Assembly (NCBI RefSeq): GCF_010727325.1
Contig: NZ_AP022566.1
Coordinates: 1 to 64,000 of the forward strand
Length of the DNA: 64,000 bases
DNA from: Mycolicibacterium alvei
GTDB lineage: Bacteria > Actinomycetota > Actinomycetes > Mycobacteriales > Mycobacteriaceae
Direction of reading: 5' to 3'
Shown: positions 42,406 through 51,183 of the stretch, one piece after another
Numbering within the stretch: position 1 is the first letter of the stretch
Layout: every line of letters begins with the position of its first letter
Made by a program: the position numbers and the translations under genes
Notes under the pieces: model-generated
Seen by the model: the letters and a program-made list of their open reading frames with translations, nothing else
What the model was told of the DNA's origin: nothing
Database searches by the model: none

Positions 42406-43983
42406 ATGAGTCGGATCATCGCGGGCAGAAATGTGTTGCTCGCCGCAACGTCACTCTCGGTGGCACCACCGGGGCGAGCGCGGCAACTGATCAGTGTCGA
42501 CGCCCGACCTGGCCGACGTCGACGAAGCACCAGACATGCCACGCCGCATCTTGCGCAGTCCAGGGCCGCGCGCCTAGCTGCCGCCGTCGCGGTTGTGGCA
42601 GCGGCCGGCGCGTGCAGCTCGCCGCCGCCTGAAAACAGGACCGTCCCCGAGCCGAGCGCCCCGGTCTCGTCGAGCGCTCCACCGCGCCAGACGAAGGCGT
42701 GGCTGCCGACAGGTGGCGATGTGTACCGAAACGCGACCACTGTGTACAGCGGTTGCATCCCCGATCTCCGCAACGCGGACTCCATTCCGTCGGGCCAGAT
42801 CCTCGACACAGAGACCGGTCAGAACCTGCCGCTCCCCCTGCCTGAACTTCCCGCGAGCGACGAGGTCCTCAGGCATGCTTGCACCGTCGCAACGACTTCT
42901 GACGGGAAGCAACGGGTGATTCACGTGATCACCACACGGACACCGTCACACGGACTGACACCGGAATCCGAACAGAGCTTCATCGTCGCGTTAGACGTGA
43001 AAGGCAATCGGGCACCGATAACGAAGCCGCTTCCCGCGGAACTAGCTGACATGTCGGGGATATATCCCGCCAACAACGGATTTGTTGCAATAGACCGCGG
43101 GCCGAACGGCACGGAGGCGTTCGCGTGGTTCGACATCAACACGATCGAACCCAAAATAGTGATCAAACTCGATACCGACGTCGGGGTTCCGCCAGAAACC
43201 GAACCTATAGATATGGTTCCGTTCAACTACGACGGATACGCGACGATATTGTCGCCCCGAATTCCTTGTGGTGACTGCGGTCAACCCGAGCCCGGCTTTA
43301 GCCGCAGCCAGGACTTGCACTTCTTCGATGGTCCCAGCGGGGCCGAGATCGGCGTTTTCCGCAACATCGGCCACTTCGTGCCAGTCGATCACGGGTACCT
43401 AATGGAGCATGAGACCCGCCTGAAGGCGGCCCCTCCATCTGATCTTCAAGCAGGCGTGTTTTATTTCGACATGCGCACCAAAGAGCTCTCGGGCCCGATC
43501 GCGCCATATATCTGGGTGCCAAACAACTATTTCCCTCGGATTGACGATCCGGAGTTTGGAAATGCCCTTATCTGGGACGACAACGTGATGTTGATAGGCC
43601 CGGACACAGACAGCGGACTGTTTTTGAAGGTTTGGAACAGGAAGTCCAAAACCGAGATATTCAGCCTGACCGGCCCCCAGCTGGCGGGCCTCAAAATTAA
43701 CGGCTTGTCCCTCGGACCCACGGATTTGTTGATCGAGAACGAATCCGACAGCCCGGTGATTGACCTGAAGACCGGGAAGCCCGTGGCGGCCGGCTGGTCA
43801 CTCAAACCTGTCGCAAGGCTTGACGACGGTTGGGTGGTGATCAAACCCGGAAAGCCTGGTGACTCAGAGGGCTGGCTGTGTATCAGCAGCTACACACAAG
43901 GATGTCCAACTGGTGCTTCATACCCGGCCGGCGCGTATCTCGCCCGCGGGGTCAACGGCGACTACGCCGGCCCCTGGCACTGA
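42406..43983 (+). CDS. Large lipoprotein, beta-propeller-like
   Basis: A 525-residue protein starting MSRIIAGRNVLL with GGGAGGGGGG upstream. A long n-region precedes a hydrophobic segment ending in the lipobox AAGAC (Cys about residue 70). The mature protein is beta-rich with repeated short blades (FIVALDVKGNRAPITKPL, FAWFDINTIEPKIVIKL, FYFDMRTKELSGPIAPYI), suggesting a propeller. Several cysteine pairs are present. It probably acts on the cell surface; function unknown. Confidence 0.7.
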   Translation: MSRIIAGRNVLLAATSLSVAPPGRARQLISVDARPGRRRRSTRHATPHLAQSRAARLAAAVAVVAAAGACSSPPPENRTVPEPSAPVSSSAPPRQTKAWLPTGGDVYRNATTVYSGCIPDLRNADSIPSGQILDTETGQNLPLPLPELPASDEVLRHACTVATTSDGKQRVIHVITTRTPSHGLTPESEQSFIVALDVKGNRAPITKPLPAELADMSGIYPANNGFVAIDRGPNGTEAFAWFDINTIEPKIVIKLDTDVGVPPETEPIDMVPFNYDGYATILSPRIPCGDCGQPEPGFSRSQDLHFFDGPSGAEIGVFRNIGHFVPVDHGYLMEHETRLKAAPPSDLQAGVFYFDMRTKELSGPIAPYIWVPNNYFPRIDDPEFGNALIWDDNVMLIGPDTDSGLFLKVWNRKSKTEIFSLTGPQLAGLKINGLSLGPTDLLIENESDSPVIDLKTGKPVAAGWSLKPVARLDDGWVVIKPGKPGDSEGWLCISSYTQGCPTGASYPAGAYLARGVNGDYAGPWH

Positions 43984-44138
43984 GGGGGAAGTCCCACCGC
44001 CGGCGTAGGCAGGACAGCGCTCTTTCTGCTGCTCGCTTTCCATTGCCCCAGCATGACTCCGCCGCACGTGGGCGATCACCAACACGGTGCACCGCCCATA
44101 ATCTCCCCCGGCCGGGTCCCGCACAGCCGAGCAGCACC

Positions 44139-45863
44139 CTATGCCGGCCGCGCACGATGCGGGGCCGCTCCGCGCGCTGCCGTCCAGTTGCGCATCCCGC
44201 CGCGGACGACCGCCATCGCCGTGGTGTCATCGGCGTTGTAGCCCAGCAGCCACGCGCGGGCGTCTGCGGCGTCGGCGCCGTGCTCGTGCACCGCGTCGAG
44301 CCGGGTCTGTGACGTTGCCCCACCGGCGTCCGGGGCCCGCCAGGTGAACCCGAAGTACGGGGCCACCGTCTTGATGCTGGAGCCGTGCACCGAAAAGAAC
44401 TGAGCTTTGAAGATGCTCTCCAGGTCGGTAAACACGCCTGTCGCGGGGTCGAGCAGATCACCGGCGGCCTCGCCCAGGATTTTCTTCAGCCGCGATGGTT
44501 CAGCGGCTGACCAGTGAAACACCCGCACGCTGCGACCGGACTGATCACGCTGTTCGCGCAGCCATGTCACGAAACGCTCGGCCAGGCCCCGCTCCGCACT
44601 GTCATCAAGTGTCGACCAGTCGGCGAACGGCACGAACATGGCGCTGGATTCGTCCTGCCCGCTACGCACCCGTGCACCCCACAGGTAGACCCGGCCGTCG
44701 GCGCCCCATTCGATGTCCAGATCGATCTCGATCTCGGCAGAGGGCACCGATACCGGGCCGTCTCCGATGTGGGCGATGTGCACTCCTGCGCACAGCATCG
44801 CGGCGCGCTGCGAGGCCTCTGCGAGTCGCGCCCGGGCATAGTCGCGGCCACGGTAGGCCACCTCGGGGTGGTAGCGGCTCAGAAATGCTGGATCATCGAC
44901 GTCGACGGAGGCGAGCTGCCCCAGCGTGGTGATCCCCATGCGGCGCAGTGTCAGCCATTCCCGAATGTCCAGTGTTCCGACGGTCATCGCGTTCGAGGCG
45001 TCTGTGGCGCCCATCTCGGCATCGCAGACCCGCGCATAGGGGCATGACCGACACTCAGGCTGGCGCACCGGTGTGACCATCGCAGCGGTTCCTGCGGCCG
45101 CCTGCCGGGCCTCAGTGGCCACCGCGATGCGGAAGCTGTGCTCGTGGTCGTAGCGTTCCATGAGTGACCGCCGCGCTTTGCCCTGGCGCCGGGAGAATGT
45201 GAAGGCGAGCGGCTCATCGAGGTTGTGCCACACCAACACCAGCGACTCGCGACCGGCGCCAGGCAAGCGGCTGGTCCCCAGTACAGCGCCTCGCATGAGG
45301 TCCGGGCCGGGGTGGTAGCCGCATGCCTGCAGCATTCGGCTGTAGTGGGCCAGCTGCATTCCGTCGCTGAATCGGTAGGTCGTCGCCGACGTCCACCCTT
45401 TGACCTCCCGCCACGAAGCCGGTGAGGCCACATCCGAGATCTGCGCAGTGGTGGTTTTCTTGGCTTCCACGCTGCGGTGGTGTTTCACGTCGGCGGGTAG
45501 GTAGCCGCCGTCGACGCGAATCAGGATGTCGGGGCGACCTTTTCGTCCCCCGCTGGTGTCGTCGGGCAGCCAGCCGCCCAGGATCAGCGGCGAACCAGTC
45601 TTCATTGCCCGCAGCGTCGTGGAGATCGCCTCGTCACGGGTCAGGCCGGGATCGATCACGACGGCTCCCGGGTGCAGGCCGACCAACTCGGCGAATACCT
45701 CGGCTTCGAACTTGATGCCGGCGTCGAGCCGGGCCTGATCTTCGGGGGCGGGATCCCACTTGAGCGGTGCGGGCCCGAAGTCGTGCTGGGTCCGCACTGG
45801 GCACTGCTTGGCGGCATAGCCGCCCAACAGAATCGGTTCGTCTCCCGCGCCGGTGGCCGTCAT
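44139..45863 (-). CDS. RecB/Cas4-like nuclease with RNase H-like domain (TM0106 type)
   Basis: A 574-residue predicted nuclease. Residues 100-130 hold the PD-(D/E)xK core (GRPDILIRVDGG...PADVKHH; Asp112, Asp125, Lys127). Cys21 with CRSCPYARVC (about 280-290) forms a Cas4/AddB-like four-cysteine iron-sulfur site. Residues 370-560 resemble a DEDD RNase H-like exonuclease: EIEIDLDIEWG, VFHWSAAEPSRLK, TDLESIFKAQ, GYNADDTTAM. This matches the TM0106-type RecB-like putative nucleases of plasmids and phages. Its ATG overlaps the TGA of the small upstream gene (TGATG), so translation is coupled, and both are expressed from the PafBC-type promoter at 46133. Confidence 0.88.
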   Translation of the reverse strand: MTATGAGDEPILLGGYAAKQCPVRTQHDFGPAPLKWDPAPEDQARLDAGIKFEAEVFAELVGLHPGAVVIDPGLTRDEAISTTLRAMKTGSPLILGGWLPDDTSGGRKGRPDILIRVDGGYLPADVKHHRSVEAKKTTTAQISDVASPASWREVKGWTSATTYRFSDGMQLAHYSRMLQACGYHPGPDLMRGAVLGTSRLPGAGRESLVLVWHNLDEPLAFTFSRRQGKARRSLMERYDHEHSFRIAVATEARQAAAGTAAMVTPVRQPECRSCPYARVCDAEMGATDASNAMTVGTLDIREWLTLRRMGITTLGQLASVDVDDPAFLSRYHPEVAYRGRDYARARLAEASQRAAMLCAGVHIAHIGDGPVSVPSAEIEIDLDIEWGADGRVYLWGARVRSGQDESSAMFVPFADWSTLDDSAERGLAERFVTWLREQRDQSGRSVRVFHWSAAEPSRLKKILGEAAGDLLDPATGVFTDLESIFKAQFFSVHGSSIKTVAPYFGFTWRAPDAGGATSQTRLDAVHEHGADAADARAWLLGYNADDTTAMAVVRGGMRNWTAARGAAPHRARPA

Positions 45864-46045
45864 CAGTGGGCCTCGTGACGCCACTGGTTGCGCTGCCCTT
45901 TGCCGGGACGCTTGTGCGCCCGGGCCTTGTTGCGGCTGCGCGACGTCCGCTGCACCGGGGACCGTCCCTGTTCCGTGCGATCACGGCGGCGCTGCTTTTC
46001 GACGTCAGCCAAGCTCACGGCGAGTGCCACGGTGGCGGTGCTCAT
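45863..46045 (-). CDS. Small basic protein coupled to RecB-like nuclease
   Basis: A 60-residue highly basic protein starting MSTATVALAVSLADVEKQ with AGGGAGAAG upstream. The C-terminal half is Arg/Lys/Gln-rich (RSRNKARAHKRPGKGQR) and may bind nucleic acid. Its stop overlaps the nuclease start. It is the first gene after the PafBC-type promoter and leader palindrome (46067-46089). Confidence 0.65.
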   Translation of the reverse strand: MSTATVALAVSLADVEKQRRRDRTEQGRSPVQRTSRSRNKARAHKRPGKGQRNQWRHEAH

Positions 46046-46132
46046 TTCGCTTCTCCCTGTCGTAAAGGACCGGGCCCGCGGGCCTGGCCGGTGGCTACGC
46101 CGCCACGCTTGGTCGGCGGCGCTGTGTCTCAC

Positions 46133-46154
46133 ATTCTACGAGGAGGGTCTGACA
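46133..46154 (-). promoter_or_regulatory. PafBC/RecA-NDp-type promoter
   Basis: TGTCAG-N10-TAGAAT on the minus strand, exact. The leader palindrome GGGCCCGCGGGCC lies at about 46070-46084. Confidence 0.8.
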
Positions 46155-46176
46155 CGTCGGCGGCATTTGAGCCGAC

Positions 46177-46213
46177 CCGGGGCCGGCGCGCATCGTGGTG
46201 CGCCCCGGCCCCG
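46177..46213 (-). terminator. GC-rich hairpin terminator
   Basis: GGGGCCGG-CGCG and TGCG-CCCCGGCCCC-type arms pair just after the 46224 gene stop. Confidence 0.65.
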
Positions 46214-46223
46214 CGTCATTGCC

Positions 46224-46727
46224 TCAGCCGAGACCGCGGCGCAGCGCTTCGACGAAGAGCCCGTCGAGTTCGAGACCGTCAGCCCATGTCTCACCGAGCT
46301 GATCGATCGTGGGCGGCTTCCCGGGGCGGCGATTGATATCCGCGCTGCGCGCCACGACGAAATCTGGGCCCGCGTGGGCGAGCATGAGGATCTCGCGCCG
46401 GTCGGGTTGCAGCGACGGTCGGATGGTGTCCGCGTTGAGAATTCCCAGGGGCCGGGTCACCATCCACGCCGAAGTCAACCAGACTGCTTCAATCGCGTTG
46501 ACCGACTTCAGAAGATGCTCGATCATCACTGCGGTCAGTGCTTTGTTCTCGGCGATGAGCGGGACCGCGGCGATGGTGACCGGGCCGTCTGGGCTGGTCC
46601 TGAAGAACAGCATCGGCCGCCAGTCATCCTCGGCGCGCCGGAACCCTTTTCCGATACTCTGGGCCGCTGAGAAGACGACGGCCATGAGGTCGGTGCGCGC
46701 AGCCTGGCGCGCGTCACGAACCCCCAT
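46224..46727 (-). CDS. Hypothetical protein
   Basis: A 167-residue soluble protein starting MGVRDARQAARTDLM. It alternates strands and helices (RPMLFFRTSPDGPVTIAAVPL, EIVWLTSAW-like core, REILMLAHAGPDFVVARSADI), with no recognised catalytic motif. Its ATG overlaps the TGA of the small upstream gene (TGATG), so translation is coupled. It is in the operon from the 46930 promoter and is closed by the hairpin at 46177. Confidence 0.7.
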   Translation of the reverse strand: MGVRDARQAARTDLMAVVFSAAQSIGKGFRRAEDDWRPMLFFRTSPDGPVTIAAVPLIAENKALTAVMIEHLLKSVNAIEAVWLTSAWMVTRPLGILNADTIRPSLQPDRREILMLAHAGPDFVVARSADINRRPGKPPTIDQLGETWADGLELDGLFVEALRRGLG

Positions 46728-46846
46728 CACTGGACCCCGTTTCCAGCCTGGCCGCTGTCGGCTACCCGCACCCGCGCGGCCGCGACGGCATTGCGGCGGG
46801 AAGCAAGTAGCTCCCTGCCTCCAGTAGTCATGATGTGTCGTTTCAA
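46727..46846 (-). CDS. 39-residue small protein (TTG start)
   Basis: TTG at 46846 follows AGGAG by 9 bases and reads MKRHIMTTGGRELLASRRN..., ending in TGA that overlaps the next start. It is Arg/Ala-rich and helical. Its position between the promoter leader and the coupled downstream gene supports it. It may mainly serve to couple translation. Confidence 0.55.
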   Translation of the reverse strand: MKRHIMTTGGRELLASRRNAVAAARVRVADSGQAGNGVQ

Positions 46847-46929
46847 CTGTTTGCTCCTGTGCTTCTCGGTGGCCGGGCTGCTAGACCTGACCGGATCAGT
46901 AGCGGGCTAACTGGCCGCGCTACCTTTTG

Positions 46930-46951
46930 AGTGTATCGGCGGGGTCTGACA
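46930..46951 (-). promoter_or_regulatory. PafBC/RecA-NDp-type promoter
   Basis: TGTCAG-N10-TACACT on the minus strand, exact. The leader contains an imperfect inverted repeat with GGCC ends (46873-46917). Confidence 0.8.
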
Positions 46952-47113
46952 TGAATTTTCTTGCCGCGCTAGGCTCGTCATCCGATTCCTCTGTTGTGCC
47001 GCGTCTCAGTGCGGTTCGGGCCTTCCCCGCGTCCGCGATGGCACAACTGCGTCGGCTGCCGCGCTGCGACACGGCGGTCATAAACTCGTATTCGCCTGGG
47101 CTGCAACCGAATA

Positions 47114-47135
47114 TGTCACACCCTGGCGCTATCAT
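47114..47135 (+). promoter_or_regulatory. PafBC-type promoter (one mismatch)
   Basis: TGTCAC-N10-TATCAT on the plus strand, divergent from the 46930 promoter. The leader hairpin GGCCA...TGGCC is at 47172-47194. Confidence 0.7.
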
Positions 47136-47220
47136 TGGCGTATCGATTCACCACCGAATCGAGGACACTCCGGCCAGTCCCGCGTGGGTTGGCCACCGAA
47201 TCCGAACAGGAGCTAGACCG

Positions 47221-47607
47221 ATGGGCTATGACGCACATTCCGTCGATGTGAACTTCACCATTCCGGCCGCCGACACCGACGCGGCGTTGGCCGCCGTGAA
47301 CGCACTGACAGGCTGCACCTACGCCAGCCTGTCCGATGCCATCCATGAAGAGACCTTTTTCGAGGACTGCACCGAGGACGCCGAGTACGGCTTTAGCTTC
47401 GGGTTCTACTCGGCGCGGTGGACGTTGTTTACAGAGAAGATCCTCAAGGCAGTGGCACCGTTCGCGCACCCCGGCTCGTATGCACGATTTCAGAGCGGTG
47501 ACGACTCCCTATTCGGCTTCCTTGTCGCCGACGGATGCCTGCAGGACGAGGTCGGTCATTTTGAGTGGACCACGTCGCGACAATCACCCCCGATCACTCG
47601 CCTGTAA
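47221..47607 (+). CDS. Hypothetical protein
   Basis: A 128-residue acidic protein starting MGYDAHSVDVNFTIPAAD with AGGAG 9 bases upstream. Mixed alpha/beta (ALAAVNALTGCTYASL, YGFSFGFYSARWTLFTEKIL) with no known motif. It sits behind its own PafBC-type promoter and leader hairpin; the next gene has a separate leader. Short proteins of this pattern are common on actinobacteriophages and plasmids. Function unknown. Confidence 0.7.
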   Translation: MGYDAHSVDVNFTIPAADTDAALAAVNALTGCTYASLSDAIHEETFFEDCTEDAEYGFSFGFYSARWTLFTEKILKAVAPFAHPGSYARFQSGDDSLFGFLVADGCLQDEVGHFEWTTSRQSPPITRL

Positions 47608-47670
47608 TCCTTGCCGGCCAGACCCATTCCCGCATGTGAGGCTGCATGCCTCGACATTCACATCACCCGG

Positions 47671-47689
47671 CCGGGTACGCGCTACCCGG
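47671..47689 (+). promoter_or_regulatory. 5'-leader hairpin of the 47715 gene
   Basis: CCGGGTA-CGCGC-TACCCGG, a perfect 7-bp palindromic hairpin 11 bases before the ribosome-binding site. The expected promoter upstream is degenerate (GGCCAG-N10-GCATGT at about 47619). Confidence 0.55.
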
Positions 47690-47714
47690 TACCGAAACGA
47701 AGGACTTAATCGTT

Positions 47715-48458
47715 ATGTACCTACCTGTCCCCCTGACTATTTCGCGAAACACCAACGTCTACACCAACTGGTGGGAGCAGCAATTGGACTCCTGCGCCCA
47801 GGAGCGCATTGTCGAATTTCTCGACGGCCTGTCTGCCGAGCCAGATTCAGCGCACACGTTGCACTGGCTGATGCTGGCGGTCTTCCAGTCTGGCCGAAGC
47901 GAAACACCGTGGCTGCAAGCCATTGGCCTCAAGCCCGGAACGGCGGTGGAGGCGTTGACGCTGGACATCGATCCCATCCACGGGGCCGAGGGGGAAGACG
48001 ATGGTGCCGATGTGACGCTACGTCTGTGGGTGCACAACACCGAGGGCCCCGGGGCGAACGTCATGACGGTGGCAAAGTATGTCCGCCGGCCGTGGCGCGC
48101 ACTCGTTGCGTCCGCGTTGTCAGACCACCCAGCCCAGACCTTGGCCGGCGTCGTCGACGCCGCACTGGGGCTGATCAACGATGAGATCGCCTACCAGGAC
48201 CGGTTGACAACATCGATACGCCAATCCCAGACCGCCGTGGTATCCGAGCAGCAAGTGCACGATGTGATCAATGAGGCTGCCGACGAGGTCACCGCTGCTG
48301 CCGAGCTTGGTGACACGGGCACGGTTGACGCGATGAATCTTCTGGCCAACGCCACGCTGCACCGACTGTTCACGAAGCCGACTGCCACGTTGGAGGAGGT
48401 GGTAGACGCCTGCTATGACGAATCACTGAGCTGCGTGTTGTCGTGGATCAACGAGTAA
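47715..48458 (+). CDS. Hypothetical protein
   Basis: A 247-residue acidic, mostly helical protein starting MYLPVPLTISRNTNVYTNWW with GAAGGA 10 bases upstream. It contains a beta-rich insertion (VTLRLWVHNTEGPGANVMTV) and long C-terminal helices (QVHDVINEAADEVTAAAELG). No known domain. Downstream is the bidirectional terminator shared with the methyltransferase gene. Confidence 0.7.
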   Translation: MYLPVPLTISRNTNVYTNWWEQQLDSCAQERIVEFLDGLSAEPDSAHTLHWLMLAVFQSGRSETPWLQAIGLKPGTAVEALTLDIDPIHGAEGEDDGADVTLRLWVHNTEGPGANVMTVAKYVRRPWRALVASALSDHPAQTLAGVVDAALGLINDEIAYQDRLTTSIRQSQTAVVSEQQVHDVINEAADEVTAAAELGDTGTVDAMNLLANATLHRLFTKPTATLEEVVDACYDESLSCVLSWINE

Positions 48459-48460
48459 GC

Positions 48461-48495
48461 GATGTGGGGTGCGCCGCGCCGGTGCGCCCCACATC
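48461..48495. terminator. Bidirectional hairpin terminator
   Basis: GATGTGGGGTGCGCC and GGTGCGCCCCACATC pair with a 5-base loop, between the convergent 47715 and 48572 genes. Confidence 0.7.
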
Positions 48496-48571
48496 GGCCC
48501 TCGCCGCTGCGGCTCGCTCATCGGCGCGCCTGGCCGACAGGTCCACCGTGCGTCATCAGCGTCGCGCAGCA

Positions 48572-49684
48572 TCACGCCGGTTCTGGGGGAACCTCCACAC
48601 CAGGATGGTCATACAGATCGGCCAGATATTGAGCGGCCACTGCGCTCCACGGGCGATTGGTTGCGGTCCCGAGGACGGCAGCCGCACAAGGTGGCGTGAC
48701 GACGTCAGCGAGCTGATGGAAGCGGGCGGTACGGCTGCCCTGCCAGGGATAGTCTCGGGGAAATCCCTGCAGGTAGCCTGCTTCTGCTTCGGTGAGCCGC
48801 TCGCCAGTCGTTTCACGCTGCCACGTGCGGGCTTTCTCGGTGAGACACCACCCGACCTTGTCAGCGCTGAATAGATTTCCTCCGGTGGCTCGGCGGTTCC
48901 CTCGTGTGCGGATCTGTTCTCCGGCTGGCCATCCCAGCACCTGCGCCATGCTCCTTTGTGGCCAGCGGATCGTCTGGGGGCTGTGGTCTTTGCGGCCGGT
49001 GGGTTCGAATCGGTTGGCTACCAGGAATACTCGCTTGCGGCGCATGGGCATGCCGAAGTCGGCGGCATCGAGGGTGAATACGTCCACTCCGGCAAACCCC
49101 TCCATGAATTCTGCAGCGAGGTCGTCGAACATGTACTCGGTCGCTTTCGTGGCTACCTGCTCGAATGCCAGCCATTCCAGGTTGGGTAGGCCGAGCGCGA
49201 AGCGGATGGTTTGTGCTGCCAGTGCTGTTCGAGGGTCTGCGGCCGAGGCGAGTTCCTCGGCAATCTGTTCCCATGGGCAGTCGCAGTCGAGGCTGCCTGC
49301 GTGGGTGATCACGTCGAGGATGATCTGCAGATCGGCGGCGCCGCTGCGCTTGCCCGCCGGGGAGAAGGTGGGGCAGGGGCTGGAGCAGATGTAGCCGGTG
49401 ATGTCTGGGAAGTTCGCAGGATGGATGTCCGTGATGTCACCGACATGGCGCCGGTGCCCGGCTTTGGTCGCGGCGGCCGCGGCGTTGGCGTTGATCTCCA
49501 CTCCGAGGATGCTGGCGGGGTCCATCCCGATGATGGCGGCGCCGACATCCCAGCCTCCCGGCCCCGCGAAGGCGTCGAGGATGGCCGGTGCGGGTTGGGA
49601 GGGATTTTCGTGGCTGGCCGTGGCGAGAGCTGGATGGGGGTGGCCGACGAGGGTGCCGGTGTGGCGGGAGGTGGTGAGCGTCAT
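48572..49684 (-). CDS. C5-cytosine DNA methyltransferase
   Basis: A 370-residue AdoMet-dependent DNA (cytosine-5) methyltransferase. Motif I is AILDAFAGPGGWDVGAA (about 34-50). Motif IV is SSPCPTFSPAGK with the catalytic Cys104. Motif VI is represented by EWLAFEQV (an ENV variant), and motif VIII is RRKRVFLVANR. The C-terminal motifs IX/X (TEAEAGYLQGFPRDYP, VTPPCAAAVLG) are present. The ATG at 49684 has AAGGGA upstream. No restriction enzyme gene is adjacent, so it is an orphan enzyme, as often carried by phages and plasmids to evade host restriction. It is expressed from the PafBC-type promoter at 49768. Confidence 0.93.
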   Translation of the reverse strand: MTLTTSRHTGTLVGHPHPALATASHENPSQPAPAILDAFAGPGGWDVGAAIIGMDPASILGVEINANAAAAATKAGHRRHVGDITDIHPANFPDITGYICSSPCPTFSPAGKRSGAADLQIILDVITHAGSLDCDCPWEQIAEELASAADPRTALAAQTIRFALGLPNLEWLAFEQVATKATEYMFDDLAAEFMEGFAGVDVFTLDAADFGMPMRRKRVFLVANRFEPTGRKDHSPQTIRWPQRSMAQVLGWPAGEQIRTRGNRRATGGNLFSADKVGWCLTEKARTWQRETTGERLTEAEAGYLQGFPRDYPWQGSRTARFHQLADVVTPPCAAAVLGTATNRPWSAVAAQYLADLYDHPGVEVPPEPA

Positions 49685-49767
49685 TGGAATCCCTTGTGGG
49701 TTAGGTGACCTGGTCCGCGGACCTGGCCGGAGGCGGTTGTCGAGGCAGTGGGCTTCGCGCTGCGTCG

Positions 49768-49789
49768 ACCTTATCGGTGTCCCCTGACA
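49768..49789 (-). promoter_or_regulatory. PafBC/RecA-NDp-type promoter of methyltransferase
   Basis: TGTCAG-N10-TAAGGT on the minus strand, exact. The leader palindrome GGTCCGCGGACC is at 49712-49723. Confidence 0.8.
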
Positions 49790-49861
49790 TGTGGTGCGCG
49801 CATCGCCCTGCTCCCTCATGCGCCGGGTTGCGGAAGGCTCCGATCGGGCTCGCCACCGGAC

Positions 49862-49897
49862 CCGGTCGACGGCGGTTCTACCATCACCGTCGACCGG
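49862..49897 (-). terminator. Perfect 11-bp hairpin terminator
   Basis: CCGGTCGACGG and CCGTCGACCGG pair perfectly with a 14-base loop, just after the 49906 gene. Confidence 0.7.
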
Positions 49898-49905
49898 ATC
49901 CGCTG

Positions 49906-50442
49906 TTACGGGCTTTGTTGCCAGTCGCGCATGAACCAGTCCCACTGTGGGCGGATGCGCAGACGGTCATCGTTGGCTGACCAGCATCGCAGGCTGTCAA
50001 CGACAACGGTGTCAAGGACCATGCCGTTGGTGAGGGTTACCGGCTGAGCCAGAACGATGGCGTGGCCCCGGGCGGCCAGGGCGTCGCGGCGTTTCTGCTG
50101 ATACCGGTGGGCCTCTTGCCTCCACAACCGGGCGTCCTCACTTTCCGCCGGTTCGGTCAGCGCCCGTAGTACTCGAGGTCCGCAACCCACCGCTGTTGGT
50201 CGCATCGTTTCGGACATCGCCTTGATGTGGACATCGCCTCGGTGCTGGCCGAATAGCGTGATGGAGGCCCAGACCTGCCCGCTGCTTTCGCGGTGGGCGG
50301 CGAAATAGACGCCGCCCCATTCCCCACCGTCCCCCGGTGCGTAGTTCGAGGCGATCACCGAAGAGCTTCCTTGCCGCACATACTTGGCGACTTCTGCGCG
50401 GGCAGAGCTGCCGGCCGGTATCGGGTAACTGATAGATCCCAC
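49906..50442 (-). CDS. Hypothetical protein
   Basis: A 178-residue soluble protein starting at GTG 50442 (VGSISYPIPAGSSA) with AAAGGGAC upstream. The middle (GGEWGGVYFAAHRESSGQVWASITLFGQHRGDVHIKAMSE) is a small beta domain. The C-terminal part has strands and Trp-rich helices (LRIRPQWDWFMRDWQ). Similar small proteins are common on actinobacterial plasmids and phages. It has its own promoter at 50526 and terminator. Confidence 0.7.
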   Translation of the reverse strand: MGSISYPIPAGSSARAEVAKYVRQGSSSVIASNYAPGDGGEWGGVYFAAHRESSGQVWASITLFGQHRGDVHIKAMSETMRPTAVGCGPRVLRALTEPAESEDARLWRQEAHRYQQKRRDALAARGHAIVLAQPVTLTNGMVLDTVVVDSLRCWSANDDRLRIRPQWDWFMRDWQQSP

Positions 50443-50525
50443 AGGTGTCCCTTTCGTTGGTGGCCGAGCTTGCACACTCAGCCGTATCGGATGACGGGGT
50501 TGCTTTGTCCGACATCGCTTTTCGC

Positions 50526-50547
50526 ATCATATCGTGTAGCACCGACA
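50526..50547 (-). promoter_or_regulatory. PafBC/RecA-NDp-type promoter
   Basis: TGTCGG-N10-TATGAT on the minus strand, exact. The leader inverted repeat GGCTGAG/CTCGGCC is at about 50462-50483. Confidence 0.8.
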
Positions 50548-50634
50548 TGATGTTTCTTTCGCGGATCCGGCGAATCCGGTCCGTCGGGCAACCGATCAGG
50601 CCTGGCTACTGACTCGTCGGTTAGGTTGGAATTC

Positions 50635-51183
50635 ATGTCGGTCGCGCCGCTGCTCAGTGCTCAGTGTGTGGGTTGGGCCCGGGCCGCTGGCTACTCGCAC
50701 GTGGTTGATGACAGTGCCGCAACCACGGTGCTCAGTTCTCACTCGGGCCGCTATTTCTTGCGCCTTCGTAGTCGCGGCCGGGTCGAGATCAGTGAAGCCG
50801 ACGACGACCCTGACGATCGGACGGGTTCGCAGGAACGCACCATCGTGTTCGCCGCAGACGTTGGTGTTGCGGAACGATGTCTGTACGGGCTGTGCGGTGA
50901 TGACCTGCGCGACGACGTGGGACTGCCCTATCTCGACTTGCCGTTCGCTGAAGAGGACCTGGCAGGCGGGTTCGACCTCACCGAGGTGTCGGGAACGTAT
51001 CGACTCTTACGGCACGTGACATTCGGTGTCCGGGCCGCCGCGCCCGATTCGGCCGCCGGGATGGCGACATTGGTGCCGCTGTCGCATCTCCTGTCGATCA
51101 GCGAGGACGATGTGCGGCGCAGCTTTTTGTCCGAGACTGGCGCACCGCTTCTCGACGCCTCAGGACGCTACGGACCGCGGTGA
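50635..51183 (+). CDS. Imm61-like immunity-type protein
   Basis: A 182-residue soluble protein starting MSVAPLLSAQCVGWARAAGY. The segment ERCLYGLCGDDLRDDVGLPYLDLP is very like the core of the Imm61 family of polymorphic-toxin immunity proteins common in mycobacteria, and the overall size fits. A TTG three codons upstream is an alternative start. No cognate toxin gene is next to it, although ESX-type and ADP-ribosyltransferase-like proteins are encoded nearby. It is divergent from the 49906 gene. Family assignment is from pattern memory. Confidence 0.6.
   Translation: MSVAPLLSAQCVGWARAAGYSHVVDDSAATTVLSSHSGRYFLRLRSRGRVEISEADDDPDDRTGSQERTIVFAADVGVAERCLYGLCGDDLRDDVGLPYLDLPFAEEDLAGGFDLTEVSGTYRLLRHVTFGVRAAAPDSAAGMATLVPLSHLLSISEDDVRRSFLSETGAPLLDASGRYGPR

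Noticed and set aside
44139..45863. Cas4-like nuclease as evidence of a CRISPR-Cas system
   Set aside because: No Cas1, Cas2, effector genes or repeat array is present. The RNase H-like C-terminus points to the TM0106-type nuclease family instead.
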